DNA from: Roseiarcus sp.
Lineage (GTDB): Bacteria; Pseudomonadota; Alphaproteobacteria; Rhizobiales; Beijerinckiaceae
Length of the DNA stretch: 37,586 nt
Assembly: GCA_030153205.1 (NCBI GenBank)
Contig: JASLHV010000348.1
Coordinates: 1-37,586, forward strand
Direction of reading: 5' to 3'
Shown: positions 16,819 through 24,084 of the stretch, piece after piece
Position numbering within the stretch: position 1 is the stretch's first letter
Layout of the letters: the number at the start of each line of letters is the position of its first letter
Position numbers and translations under genes: made by a program
Notes under the pieces: generated by a model
Seen by the model: the letters and a program-made list of their open reading frames with translations, nothing else
Told to the model about the DNA's origin: nothing
The model's database searches: none

Positions 16819-18024
16819 CTAGCGCGAGGCGACTCTAAGATTTGACGCCGATTCCGGCTGACCGCCGCTGAGTTCCGCCATCGCCGCAGTCACCCCGCCG
16901 GAGCGATGTGGCACGCCCGCCACCGACAGCCCCATCTCGACCCCCGCCAGGGCGCCGAGCAAAACGAGATCATTGCACTCGCCCAAATGGCCGATTCGGA
17001 AAACTTTGCCCGCGACTTTGGTCAGGCCGGCGCCGAGCGACATATTGTACTTGTCGAGGACGACCTTACGAAACTGATCGGCGTCATACCCTGACGGCAT
17101 CACCACGGCGGTGAGGACGGGCGAGTATTCCGACGGGTTCTGGCAGAGTATTTCGAGACCCCAGGCTCGCACCGCGGCGCGCGTGGCGGCGGCAAGACGC
17201 TGGTGACGGGTGAAGACGTTATCGAGCCCCTCTTCAAGCAAAATGGAAACCGCCTCGCGAAGTCCGAAGAGGAGATTGGTCGCCGGCGTGTAGGGAAAGA
17301 AGCCGCTTTCGTTCGGCTTCAACATCTCGCTCCAGTCCCAATAGGAGCGCGGCATACGGTTGGTCTTTGAGGCGGCAATAGCTTTTTCGGAAATCGCTGT
17401 GAAGCCGAGCCCGGGCGGCAGCATCAGCCCTTTTTGTGAGCAACTCACCGTGACGTCGACCTCCCATTCGTCATGACGAAAGTCGATCGAACCTAGCGAG
17501 GAGATCGTATCCACCATCAGCAGCGCGGGGTGACCTACTCTATTCATCGCCTTGCGTATTTCGGCGATCCGGCTGGCGACGCCGGTGGAAGTTTCGTTGT
17601 GGACGACCATGACGGCTTTGATGGCGCGCTCGCGGTCCTCCGACAATTTCGATTCGATTAAATTCGGATCGGCGCCGTGACGCCAATCGCCCGGCGCAAA
17701 ATCAATGTCGAGACCCCAGCGCTCGGCCATCCGGCGCCACAGCGAGGCGAAATGGCCGGTCTCGATCATCAAGACTTTGTCGCCCGGAGACAGCGTATTG
17801 ACGATCGCCGCCTCCCATGCGCCCGTTCCGGAAGATGGGTAGATGACGACCGGACCAGACGTTTTGAAGATTGTTCGGCAGCCCGCGAGAACCTCGTGGC
17901 CGAGCTTCTTGAACTCGGGTCCCCGGTGATCAATCACCTGCCTGCTGATCGCCCGAAGGACGCGTTCGGGCACCGGACTCGGCCCCGGAATTTGCAAAAA
18001 GTGTCGGCCCTGACCTTCGCTCAT
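16819..18024 (-). CDS. Serine-glyoxylate / alanine-glyoxylate aminotransferase family (class V, PLP)
   Basis: The protein has 401 residues from ATG 18024. The longer frame would extend into the control region and its palindrome, so it is rejected. It resembles methylotroph serine-glyoxylate aminotransferase over its whole length: PGPSPVPERVLRAIS near the start, SGTGAWE (65-71), MVVHNETSTGV, Asp172 in VDTISS (pyridine nitrogen), the PLP lysine Lys198 in SQKGL, PPGLGF, FPYTPATNLLFGLREA and GKVFRIGHLGECN. In this family the amino acceptor is usually glyoxylate and the donor Ser, Ala or, in PucG/HpxJ relatives, S-ureidoglycine from purine breakdown. Being first in an N-heterocycle operon under a GntR regulator, a ureido-amino donor is worth considering. 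That is inference. Confidence 0.9.
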   Translation of the reverse strand: MSEGQGRHFLQIPGPSPVPERVLRAISRQVIDHRGPEFKKLGHEVLAGCRTIFKTSGPVVIYPSSGTGAWEAAIVNTLSPGDKVLMIETGHFASLWRRMAERWGLDIDFAPGDWRHGADPNLIESKLSEDRERAIKAVMVVHNETSTGVASRIAEIRKAMNRVGHPALLMVDTISSLGSIDFRHDEWEVDVTVSCSQKGLMLPPGLGFTAISEKAIAASKTNRMPRSYWDWSEMLKPNESGFFPYTPATNLLFGLREAVSILLEEGLDNVFTRHQRLAAATRAAVRAWGLEILCQNPSEYSPVLTAVVMPSGYDADQFRKVVLDKYNMSLGAGLTKVAGKVFRIGHLGECNDLVLLGALAGVEMGLSVAGVPHRSGGVTAAMAELSGGQPESASNLRVASR

Positions 18025-18048
18025 GACGGCTCTCAGGATTAGGCGACC

Positions 18049-18077
18049 ATTAATGCATGCATTAAATCGCGGCTCAA
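18049..18077 (-). promoter_or_regulatory. Candidate promoter with 16-bp palindromic operator for the heterocycle operon
   Basis: On the minus strand, TTGAGC (plus 18072-18077) and ATTAAT (plus 18049-18054) are separated by exactly 17 bp and lie 25 nt upstream of the aminotransferase start. A perfect 16-bp palindrome, TTAATGCATGCATTAA (18050-18065), covers the -10 element and most of the spacer. This is a good place for a repressor. The GntR/FCD regulator encoded divergently at 18140 is the obvious candidate ligand. The -10 is only a fair match, so the promoter itself is less certain than the palindrome. Confidence 0.6.
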
Positions 18078-18139
18078 GAAAAATTTTGCATTCATTTTTT
18101 TTGGTCGACCGACTCAAATGAAGGCGCTATCTGTGCGAA

Positions 18140-18886
18140 ATGCTCAAATCGGTAGCGAACAGAGCCGAAGAAATGGTCGATGGAGCGCCAGAAGCCGGCG
18201 GCGCTGAGCCCAACGTCTCTTTGCATGGCGAGGTTCTCTCGCGGCTGCGCGACTATATTGTCGAGGGGAATCTGGCGGAGGGCGAACGCGTTCCTGAGCG
18301 CGAGCTCTGCGGCATGTTTGGCATTTCACGGACGCCGCTGCGGGAGGCCCTCAAGGTTTTGGCCTCGGAAGGTTTGCTGGACCTCTTGCCGAATCGCGGC
18401 GCGCGCGTTCGCGCTTTGACCAAGCGCGACCTGACCGAGCTCTTCGATGTCATGGGAGGATTGGAGGCGCTCGCGGGCCGCCTGGCTTGTGAAAACGTCA
18501 CCGATGACGAGGTCGCCGAAATCGAGAAATTGCATTATGAAATGTATGGTTGTTACTTACGTCGGGATCTGCACGGATATTTTCAGTTCAATCAATTGAT
18601 CCATCAGAAGGTTGTCGCAGCGGGACGTAATGCGATCCTTGCGGCGACTTATGCAAGTTTCGCCGGTAGATTGAGGCGCGTACGTTTCTCGGCGAATATG
18701 GCTCGCGACCGGGATCGCTGGAGCGAAGCAATGCGAGAGCACGAATCGATTCTCGACGCGCTGCGGCGAAGAGCGGGTCAAGAGTTGAGCGACATCCTTT
18801 TCGTTCACTTGCGCAACAAGCGAAGCGCGCTGCTCGAAGGCGGCGAGGCCGGTCAAGAACCCATAAGCGGCGGCGAGACCGCCTAG
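18140..18886 (+). CDS. GntR family transcriptional regulator, FCD (FadR-type) subfamily
   Basis: This 248-residue regulator has an N-terminal winged helix (about residues 28-95) with the GntR pattern: LRDYIVEGNLAEGERVPERE, then FGISRTPLREALKVLASEG as recognition helices, and NRGARV in the wing. The C-terminal FCD ligand domain has the expected metal/ligand residues: Asn/His in FNQLIHQKV, His in MREHESILDAL and His in LFVHLRNK. FCD regulators usually repress and are released by a small organic acid. It is divergent from the 15-gene catabolic run, with 115 nt between the two starts, and is its likely local regulator. A second ATG at 18173 is possible, but the first gives a normal family length. 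It ends one base before the convergent lipoprotein gene. Confidence 0.92.
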   Translation: MLKSVANRAEEMVDGAPEAGGAEPNVSLHGEVLSRLRDYIVEGNLAEGERVPERELCGMFGISRTPLREALKVLASEGLLDLLPNRGARVRALTKRDLTELFDVMGGLEALAGRLACENVTDDEVAEIEKLHYEMYGCYLRRDLHGYFQFNQLIHQKVVAAGRNAILAATYASFAGRLRRVRFSANMARDRDRWSEAMREHESILDALRRRAGQELSDILFVHLRNKRSALLEGGEAGQEPISGGETA

Positions 18887-18887
18887 C

Positions 18888-19256
18888 TCATTTGCAGCTC
18901 GTCTTTTTATCCCCGAAATAGACCACCCCGCTGCTTCGTGTCACCGCGTAATCTATCGATGTCGCGTGCTTCGGGTATTTCACGAACAGGTGGCCCTCGT
19001 GTGCGACCTGGAAGCCGAATCCCGTAGATCCATTCCGCATCTTGATCCTGAAATTATAGGGAGCCTTGAACACATGACCCGGCTCCGGCCGGGGAGAAAC
19101 CAATTCATCGCCCACCCAATGATCATCGGCCAGGCAGGCTTCGATTTGCGCCCTGCTCAACGGGGTACCCGACTGACCCAAGGTCGAAAGCGTCATGGCG
19201 TCGCATCCCGAGAGGACGAGAGCGGCGGCGAAGGCGCACAGTTTACGTGTCGACAT
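18888..19256 (-). CDS. Small lipoprotein of unknown function
   Basis: This 122-residue protein has a lipoprotein signal: basic start, hydrophobic FAAALVLSGC with the lipobox Cys at residue 18. The mature part of about 105 residues contains an ACLADDHWVGDE segment and a beta-rich C-terminal half (YNFRIKMRNGSTGFGF, YAVTRSSGVVYFG), plus two further cysteines. The family is not recognised. ATG 19256 has GGGAG at a good distance. The start codon and part of that ribosome-binding sequence lie in one arm of a long inverted repeat (19254-19328). The gene is convergent with the GntR gene and downstream of, and co-directional with, the molybdoenzyme operon, but it has its own 124-nt leader. Confidence 0.75.
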   Translation of the reverse strand: MSTRKLCAFAAALVLSGCDAMTLSTLGQSGTPLSRAQIEACLADDHWVGDELVSPRPEPGHVFKAPYNFRIKMRNGSTGFGFQVAHEGHLFVKYPKHATSIDYAVTRSSGVVYFGDKKTSCK

Positions 19257-19328
19257 AGTCTCTCCCGTAAGCTGGCGAGCGTTTTGTCCCAGCGCTTACC
19301 ACGCTGCGATTCTCGCTCTGAGACTATG
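19254..19328 (-). promoter_or_regulatory. Structured 5' leader that can hide the lipoprotein start codon
   Basis: Plus-strand CATAGTCTC (19254-19262) and GAGACTATG (19320-19328) are perfect 9-bp inverted arms. In the minus-strand transcript the gene-proximal arm contains the ATG and the end of the Shine-Dalgarno. Between them is a second helix, GTAAGC TGG (19267-19275) against CCA GC GCTTAC (19289-19299), with a 2-nt bulge. Together they form a two-level structure that would mask the start. Thermosensor, attenuator or protein-controlled leader are options. No known riboswitch class is recognised. Confidence 0.45.
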
Positions 19329-19380
19329 ACATTCTTCATCGCCGCCGTCACCGCGTATGCGAACTTTCCGTGACCCGTCG

Positions 19381-21660
19381 TTAACTGCGTGAAGGCGAGG
19401 GCCGGTGCAGCAGTTCCTCCATTCTGACCGGAAAGGAGCGAATGCGCGTTCCGGTAGCGTGCCAGACGGCATTCACGACCGCGCCGGCCGTACCGGTGAC
19501 GCCGATTTCTCCGACTCCTTTGACCCCTAGCGCATTCACGTAAGGATCGTCCTCGTGAATGAGCAGCGCTTCGAGCGACGGCGTGTCGGCATTGACGGGC
19601 ATGTGGTACTCGGCAAGATCGGCGTTCATGACGCGCCCGGAACGCGGATCGATGTGCGCGGTCTCGTGCAGCGCGAATGAGACGCCCCAGATCATGCCGC
19701 CGTAATATTGGCTGCGGACGAGTCGCGGATTGATGACGCGCCCGGCTGCAAACGCCCCAACCAGGCGCGTCACGCGGATCTGGCCAAGGTCAGGGTCGAC
19801 CTTTACTTCGGCGAAAACTGCGCCGTGGGCATGCATGGCGTAGGTCGATTGCGCGGTGGGATCCGACGCGCCGGTTCCCCGACCTTCAATCTCTTTGACG
19901 CCTGCGCGGACAAGAATATCGGCGTAGCTTTCATTCCGATTTTCATCATCACGCCGATGCAACCGCCCATCGCGCGCAATGACGCCGGCATTGCCAGCGC
20001 CGTAGAGCGGCGAGCGTTGGTCGCCGGTCGCCAATTCCGCGAGCTTCGAGATCGCTTCGGCGCCGGCGTTGTGAATCGCCATCCCAGCGGTCGCCGTATG
20101 GCCGGAACCCCCAGCGATCCCGGCGTCCGGAAGATCGGAGCTCCCCGCTTTGAACTCGACGTCGTCAAGTGACAGCGCGAGGCTATCGGCGGCGATTTGC
20201 GCGAAAGCCGTCCAAGCGCCCTGCCCCATGTCATGAGCGCCCGTCTCGACCAATCCAGTTCCATCGTTTCGTACGACCGCACGCGCCTCAGCACGGAACA
20301 TCAACGCCGGAAAAGTCGCTGTTCCTACGCCCCAGCCGACCAGAAAGCCGGCGTCGTCGCGCATCTGGCGCGCCGCTAGCGGCCGACGCGCCCAGCCGAA
20401 ACTCGCGGCGCCCTGCCGATAACACTCGCGCAAGGCTTTCGAAGAAAACGGCTTACCCGAGATCGGTTCCACATCGGCGTAGTTCCTGAGACGGAACGCC
20501 AAAGGGTCCATACCACAGGCTTCGGCCGCCTCGTCGATTGCGCTCTCGAGAGCGATCGAACCTGTGGCTTCGCCGGGCGCGCGCATGAACAAAGGCGTGC
20601 CGATATCGACACGCGCCGCTTCATGCGAAGTGACGATGGCTGGACTCGCATAGAGCGTATGCGAAATATCGGCGGCGGGTTCGAAGAAATCATCGAAAGT
20701 GCTCGACACGGTCTTCGCGTAATGATCGATGGCCGTCAGCCGCCCTTCGCCGTCGACGCCAATGCGCAGACGCTGACGTGTCGGCGGACGATGACCGACA
20801 GGTCCGTACATTTGCTCGCGCCGCAAGACGAGCTTGACCGGGCGGCCAACCAGCCGCGCGGCGAGGATGCCCAGAATCTGCGGCCCAGAAATCAAACCTT
20901 TGGAACCGAAGCCACCGCCGAGGAACGGGCTGCGAATATGGATATTACCCGGCGCGATTCCGAAGAGGCCCGCGATGCGGCCTTGCGCCATCGCCAGGCC
21001 CTGACTGGGCGTGTCGATGGAAAGCTTATCGCCATCCCACGCGGCGACAATCGCATGAGGCTCCATGGCGTTGTGGTACTGAGAGGGGGTCTCATAAGTC
21101 GCCTCAATCCGCTTCGCAGCGGCCCTGAGACCAGCCTCGACATCGCCCTTCTGCATCTTGGCGGGATGACCGACGCCGACGACAGGCGGGACAAAGCTCT
21201 CGGCGCCATCGAGGCCCACACGAGCAGGCAGCGCTTTATATTGCGGCGCAAGCAAAGCCGCTCCTTCCGTCGCGGCCTCCAATGTCTCGGCGATCACGAC
21301 AGCAATCGGCTGATTGGCGTAACGCACCTTATCGTTTTGAAGCAGATCCATTCGGAACATGAAAGGATTGGTCTTCGCGTCCGGGTCTTCTGCGAGCGGT
21401 GGTCGATTGGCGGGCGTCATCACTTCGATAACGCCTTTTTGACTCTTCGCCGCCTGGACGTTCAGCGACGCGACACGGCCTCGCGAAATAGCGCTGACCG
21501 CCAGGACAGCGTACAACATGCCGGTTGGATGATTGTCAGCCGCATAACGCGCTTTGCCAGTGACTTTAAGAAGGCCGTCGCGGCGGGTCAGCGGCTGGCC
21601 GATACTCGAGCCATGCCGGACATGAGGCGAAGACTGGGACAGGCTGAGCTCACGCTTCAT
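19381..21660 (-). CDS. Xanthine dehydrogenase-family molybdopterin-binding subunit (PaoC-like)
   Basis: The large subunit has 759 residues from ATG 21660, which has GGAG six bases upstream. An in-frame TTG at 21672 is less likely. Molybdenum-hydroxylase features include the N-terminal DGLLKVTGKARYAAD motif, YETPSQYHNAMEPHA, the PFLGGGFGSKG molybdopterin loop, FMRAPGEATG, AHDMGQGAWT, GGSGHTAT and the catalytic Glu718 in GVKGVGEIG. The arrangement matches the E. coli PaoC/YagR type, which oxidises aldehydes to acids, more than classical xanthine dehydrogenase. A heterocycle hydroxylase role cannot be excluded. It overlaps the FAD-subunit stop by 11 nt. No Tat signal is present here. Confidence 0.93.
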   Translation of the reverse strand: MKRELSLSQSSPHVRHGSSIGQPLTRRDGLLKVTGKARYAADNHPTGMLYAVLAVSAISRGRVASLNVQAAKSQKGVIEVMTPANRPPLAEDPDAKTNPFMFRMDLLQNDKVRYANQPIAVVIAETLEAATEGAALLAPQYKALPARVGLDGAESFVPPVVGVGHPAKMQKGDVEAGLRAAAKRIEATYETPSQYHNAMEPHAIVAAWDGDKLSIDTPSQGLAMAQGRIAGLFGIAPGNIHIRSPFLGGGFGSKGLISGPQILGILAARLVGRPVKLVLRREQMYGPVGHRPPTRQRLRIGVDGEGRLTAIDHYAKTVSSTFDDFFEPAADISHTLYASPAIVTSHEAARVDIGTPLFMRAPGEATGSIALESAIDEAAEACGMDPLAFRLRNYADVEPISGKPFSSKALRECYRQGAASFGWARRPLAARQMRDDAGFLVGWGVGTATFPALMFRAEARAVVRNDGTGLVETGAHDMGQGAWTAFAQIAADSLALSLDDVEFKAGSSDLPDAGIAGGSGHTATAGMAIHNAGAEAISKLAELATGDQRSPLYGAGNAGVIARDGRLHRRDDENRNESYADILVRAGVKEIEGRGTGASDPTAQSTYAMHAHGAVFAEVKVDPDLGQIRVTRLVGAFAAGRVINPRLVRSQYYGGMIWGVSFALHETAHIDPRSGRVMNADLAEYHMPVNADTPSLEALLIHEDDPYVNALGVKGVGEIGVTGTAGAVVNAVWHATGTRIRSFPVRMEELLHRPSPSRS

Positions 21661-22708
21661 GGCGCGCTCCAATATTTGACGAGAAGGGCGACGCAGGAAG
21701 AGCGGGAAGATGTTCAGGCGTCCCCGCCGAGGCCAGCGTCAAGGCGCGCACGACGATTCGCTGCGCCAGTTCGATCTTGAATGCATTGTCGCCGGAAGGC
21801 TTGGCGTTGGCGAGCGCAGCTTCCGCGGCGCGGCGATAATTAGCTTCGCTGGGCTGAGCGCCGGCCAAAGTCTCTTCAGCGGCGCGGGCGCGCCATGGCT
21901 TGGCTGCGACGCCGCCGAGCGCCAGTCGCGCTTGCCTGATTACACCATCCTCAAGCTGAAGGGCGGCGGCTGCGGAGACAACGGCAAAGGCATAAGATGT
22001 ACGTTCTCGTACTTTAAGATAGCGTTCGTGCTTGAAAAACGCAGCGCTCGCGCCGGGAACGCGCAGCGCGACGATCATTTCGCCCGGTGCGAGCGCGGTC
22101 TCCTGCTCGGGCGCGTCGCCCGGCAGGCGATAAAAGTCTTCCAAAGGAATTTCGCGCTTTCCTTTATCGCCTTCGATCTCGACGGTGGCGTCAAAGGCGA
22201 CGAGAGGCACGCAGAAATCGGACGGATGCGTTGCGATGCAGGACTCGCTCCATCCGAGTATGGCATGCAAACGATTTTCGCCGTGGCGAGCGTCGCAGCC
22301 TGAGCCCGACTCCCGCTTGTTGCAAGCGCTCGCGACATCATAAAAGTACGAGCAGCGCGTGCGTTGCAACAGATTTCCGCCGACCGTCGCCATGTTACGA
22401 AGCTGTCCGGACGCTCCGGAGAGAAGCGCCTCGGCAACCGCCGGATAAGCCTGGAGAAGGTCAGAATGACGCGCGAGATCGGCGTTTCGCACCAAGGCGC
22501 CGATGTGCAAACCGCCATCGGGTAAGCGTTCGATGCGGTCAAGACCGGGAATATGCGTGATATCGATCAGCCGGTCTGGGCGGGCCGCGCCGCCTTTCAT
22601 TAAATCGAGAAGATTTGTGCCGGCCGCAAGATATGCCGCGCCAGGAGCGACCGAGGCGGCGACGGCGGCGGAAACGGATTTGGCTCGGATGTATTCGAAG
22701 GTCTTCAC
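21650..22708 (-). CDS. Molybdenum hydroxylase FAD subunit with extra 4Fe-4S motif (PaoB-like)
   Basis: This 352-residue FAD-binding subunit has the usual flavin loops AAGTNLLDLMKGG (28-40) and ATVGGNLLQRTRC (107-119). It also carries four cysteines, Cys119, Cys129, Cys138 and Cys157, in the pattern seen in PaoB, where they bind a 4Fe-4S cluster in addition to FAD. Ordinary xanthine dehydrogenase medium subunits lack this insertion. The C-terminal CO-dehydrogenase flavoprotein domain follows (LKVRERTSYAFAVVSAAAAL). It passes electrons between the 2Fe-2S subunit and FAD. It overlaps both neighbours (ATGA at 22705-22708, 11 nt at the other end), so the three subunits are translated together. Confidence 0.94.
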   Translation of the reverse strand: MKTFEYIRAKSVSAAVAASVAPGAAYLAAGTNLLDLMKGGAARPDRLIDITHIPGLDRIERLPDGGLHIGALVRNADLARHSDLLQAYPAVAEALLSGASGQLRNMATVGGNLLQRTRCSYFYDVASACNKRESGSGCDARHGENRLHAILGWSESCIATHPSDFCVPLVAFDATVEIEGDKGKREIPLEDFYRLPGDAPEQETALAPGEMIVALRVPGASAAFFKHERYLKVRERTSYAFAVVSAAAALQLEDGVIRQARLALGGVAAKPWRARAAEETLAGAQPSEANYRRAAEAALANAKPSGDNAFKIELAQRIVVRALTLASAGTPEHLPALPASPFSSNIGARHEA

Positions 22709-23202
22709 GCGGCGTCCCTCTGATTTTTCTCAACAAGAATTTTCTGCGCTTCAAGCACCGCTTCCGTGATTCCGGCATAGGCGCCGCATCGGCAGAGATT
22801 GCCGCTCATGCCCTCGCGAATGCGTTCTGGATCATCTCCTGCCTGCCCCTCCTGAATGAGGCCGATCGCGCTCATGATCTGGCCCGGCGTGCAGAATCCG
22901 CATTGGAAACCGTCGTGCGCGATGAAGGCGGCTTGTACGGGATGGAGGCTGTCGCGTTGGGCGACTCCCTCGATCGTAAGCAACTCGGCGCCGTCGTAGC
23001 TCAGCGCCAAAGCCAGGCAGGAATTAATCCGCTTTCCATCGGCCAGGATCGTGCAGGCGCCGCATTGACCGCGATCGCAGCCCTTTTTAGCTCCAGTTAA
23101 ATCGAGACGTTCGCGCAACAAATCGAGCAGCGTGACGCGGGGGTCGTCGAGTTCGATATTCCGCTTTTCGCCGTTCACAGTTAGGGTGATGGAGAAAGGC
23201 AT
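22705..23202 (-). CDS. Molybdenum hydroxylase 2Fe-2S subunit (PaoA-like)
   Basis: The small iron-sulfur subunit has 165 residues from ATG 23202, which has GGAGG upstream. The longer frame extends into the promoter and is rejected. The plant-type 2Fe-2S cluster uses Cys42, Cys47, Cys50 and Cys62 (GCDRGQCGAC...C). The second cluster, near the molybdenum site, uses Cys101, Cys104, Cys137 and Cys139 (CGFC, CRC). It transfers electrons from the molybdenum centre toward FAD. E. coli PaoA has a Tat signal. This protein starts directly with the ferredoxin fold, so the enzyme is predicted to be cytoplasmic. It is first in the three-gene operon, opposite the TetR gene. Confidence 0.95.
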   Translation of the reverse strand: MPFSITLTVNGEKRNIELDDPRVTLLDLLRERLDLTGAKKGCDRGQCGACTILADGKRINSCLALALSYDGAELLTIEGVAQRDSLHPVQAAFIAHDGFQCGFCTPGQIMSAIGLIQEGQAGDDPERIREGMSGNLCRCGAYAGITEAVLEAQKILVEKNQRDAA

Positions 23203-23248
23203 AAATGGCCTCCAAATGATGCGTTCTCGAAGGAGATCTCGGCATTGG

Positions 23249-23262
23249 GGCGTCACGACGCC
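23249..23262. promoter_or_regulatory. Inverted repeat in the molybdoenzyme leader
   Basis: GGCGTC (23249-23254) and GACGCC (23257-23262) are perfect 6-bp arms with a 2-nt spacer. The element lies between the predicted promoter and the 2Fe-2S subunit start. It may be a second site for the TetR regulator or a short RNA hairpin. Its sequence differs from the spacer repeat at 23307. Confidence 0.35.
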
Positions 23263-23300
23263 AAATCGGCGAGCCTTTTGCGAATAGCCGCCCATTGATT

Positions 23301-23329
23301 AAATATACGGAGGCATCCTCCGCTTTGCA
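23301..23329 (-). promoter_or_regulatory. Promoter of the molybdoenzyme operon with an operator in its spacer
   Basis: Minus-strand TTGCAA (plus 23324-23329) and TATATT (plus 23301-23306) are separated by exactly 17 bp, a good sigma70-like pair. The spacer contains CGGAGG-CAT-CCTCCG (23307-23321), a perfect 6-bp inverted repeat. Binding there would block RNA polymerase. The TetR protein encoded 12 nt to the right (start 23341) is the likely ligand, and such sites often also control the regulator's own gene. Confidence 0.7.
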
Positions 23330-23340
23330 AGTCGGAAAAT

Positions 23341-23949
23341 ATGCGGGTCGACACTATGGAAGCTAGTTCGCTAAAGGCTGAGCGCAAGCCCCGTTCGGAC
23401 TCGATCCGAAATCGTGAGAGACTCCTGAAGGCCGCGACCGTCCTATTCAGAGAGGGCGGCCCAAACGCCAGCCTCGAAGCGGTCGCCAAACGCGCCAACG
23501 TCGGAATTGGAACCCTCTATCGGCACTTTCCGACGCGCGAGGCTTTGTTCGAAGCCGTCTATAGGCGCGAGGTTGAGCAACTTGGCGACCTTGCGGAGCA
23601 ATTGAAAAAGGAAGCCGATCCAGTTGACGCATTGCGTCAGTGGATGCACGCCAACGTACAATTGGTCGCTACCAAAAAAGGCATGTTGGCGGCGCTCGAG
23701 ATCGCCGTGCACGGTTCGTCGGAACTTTATGCCTATTCTTTTGACAAATTGACAAAAGCTGTCGGCGCGCTGCTCGATCGCGCCATCGCCGCCGGCGAGA
23801 TAAGGGACGACATTAGCGCCGAGGATTTTCTACGCGCTCTGATCGGCATGTGTTACTCCTATGATCGTCCTGGCTGGCAATCCGCCGTATTTCGTCTCAT
23901 CGATGTCTTTGTGAATGGCTTGCGGGTGAAAACCGCCGCTCGTTCGTGA
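23341..23949 (+). CDS. TetR/AcrR family transcriptional repressor
   Basis: This 202-residue regulator has the TetR helix-turn-helix at about residues 25-75: RERLLKAATVLFREGG, ASLEAVAKRANVGIGTLYRHFPTREALFEAV (recognition part GIGTLYRHF). The rest is the helical ligand/dimer domain, with the SBD-type end SYDRPGWQSAVFRLIDVFVNGL. The start at 23341 has GGA nearby. ATG 23356 is an alternative. It is divergent from the molybdoenzyme genes, whose promoter spacer carries a fitting inverted repeat, so it probably represses them and itself in the absence of an inducer such as the enzyme's aldehyde or heterocycle substrate. Confidence 0.92.
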   Translation: MRVDTMEASSLKAERKPRSDSIRNRERLLKAATVLFREGGPNASLEAVAKRANVGIGTLYRHFPTREALFEAVYRREVEQLGDLAEQLKKEADPVDALRQWMHANVQLVATKKGMLAALEIAVHGSSELYAYSFDKLTKAVGALLDRAIAAGEIRDDISAEDFLRALIGMCYSYDRPGWQSAVFRLIDVFVNGLRVKTAARS

Positions 23950-24084
23950 GATGTGGACTGGACCGAACCGCGTCGGCGGCATTCTCTCGATACTACGCGA
24001 GAAAAACGCGCCACTCGCGTTATCCGCCTGGCAATGATCATGGGCCTTCAACGCCGAGGCATAATCGGCTACGAAGCCGACCTC

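Noticed and set aside
20623..21780. 385-codon plus-strand frame opposite the molybdenum subunit gene
   Set aside because: Antisense to well-supported motifs, Arg-rich, no recognisable domains or ribosome-binding site.
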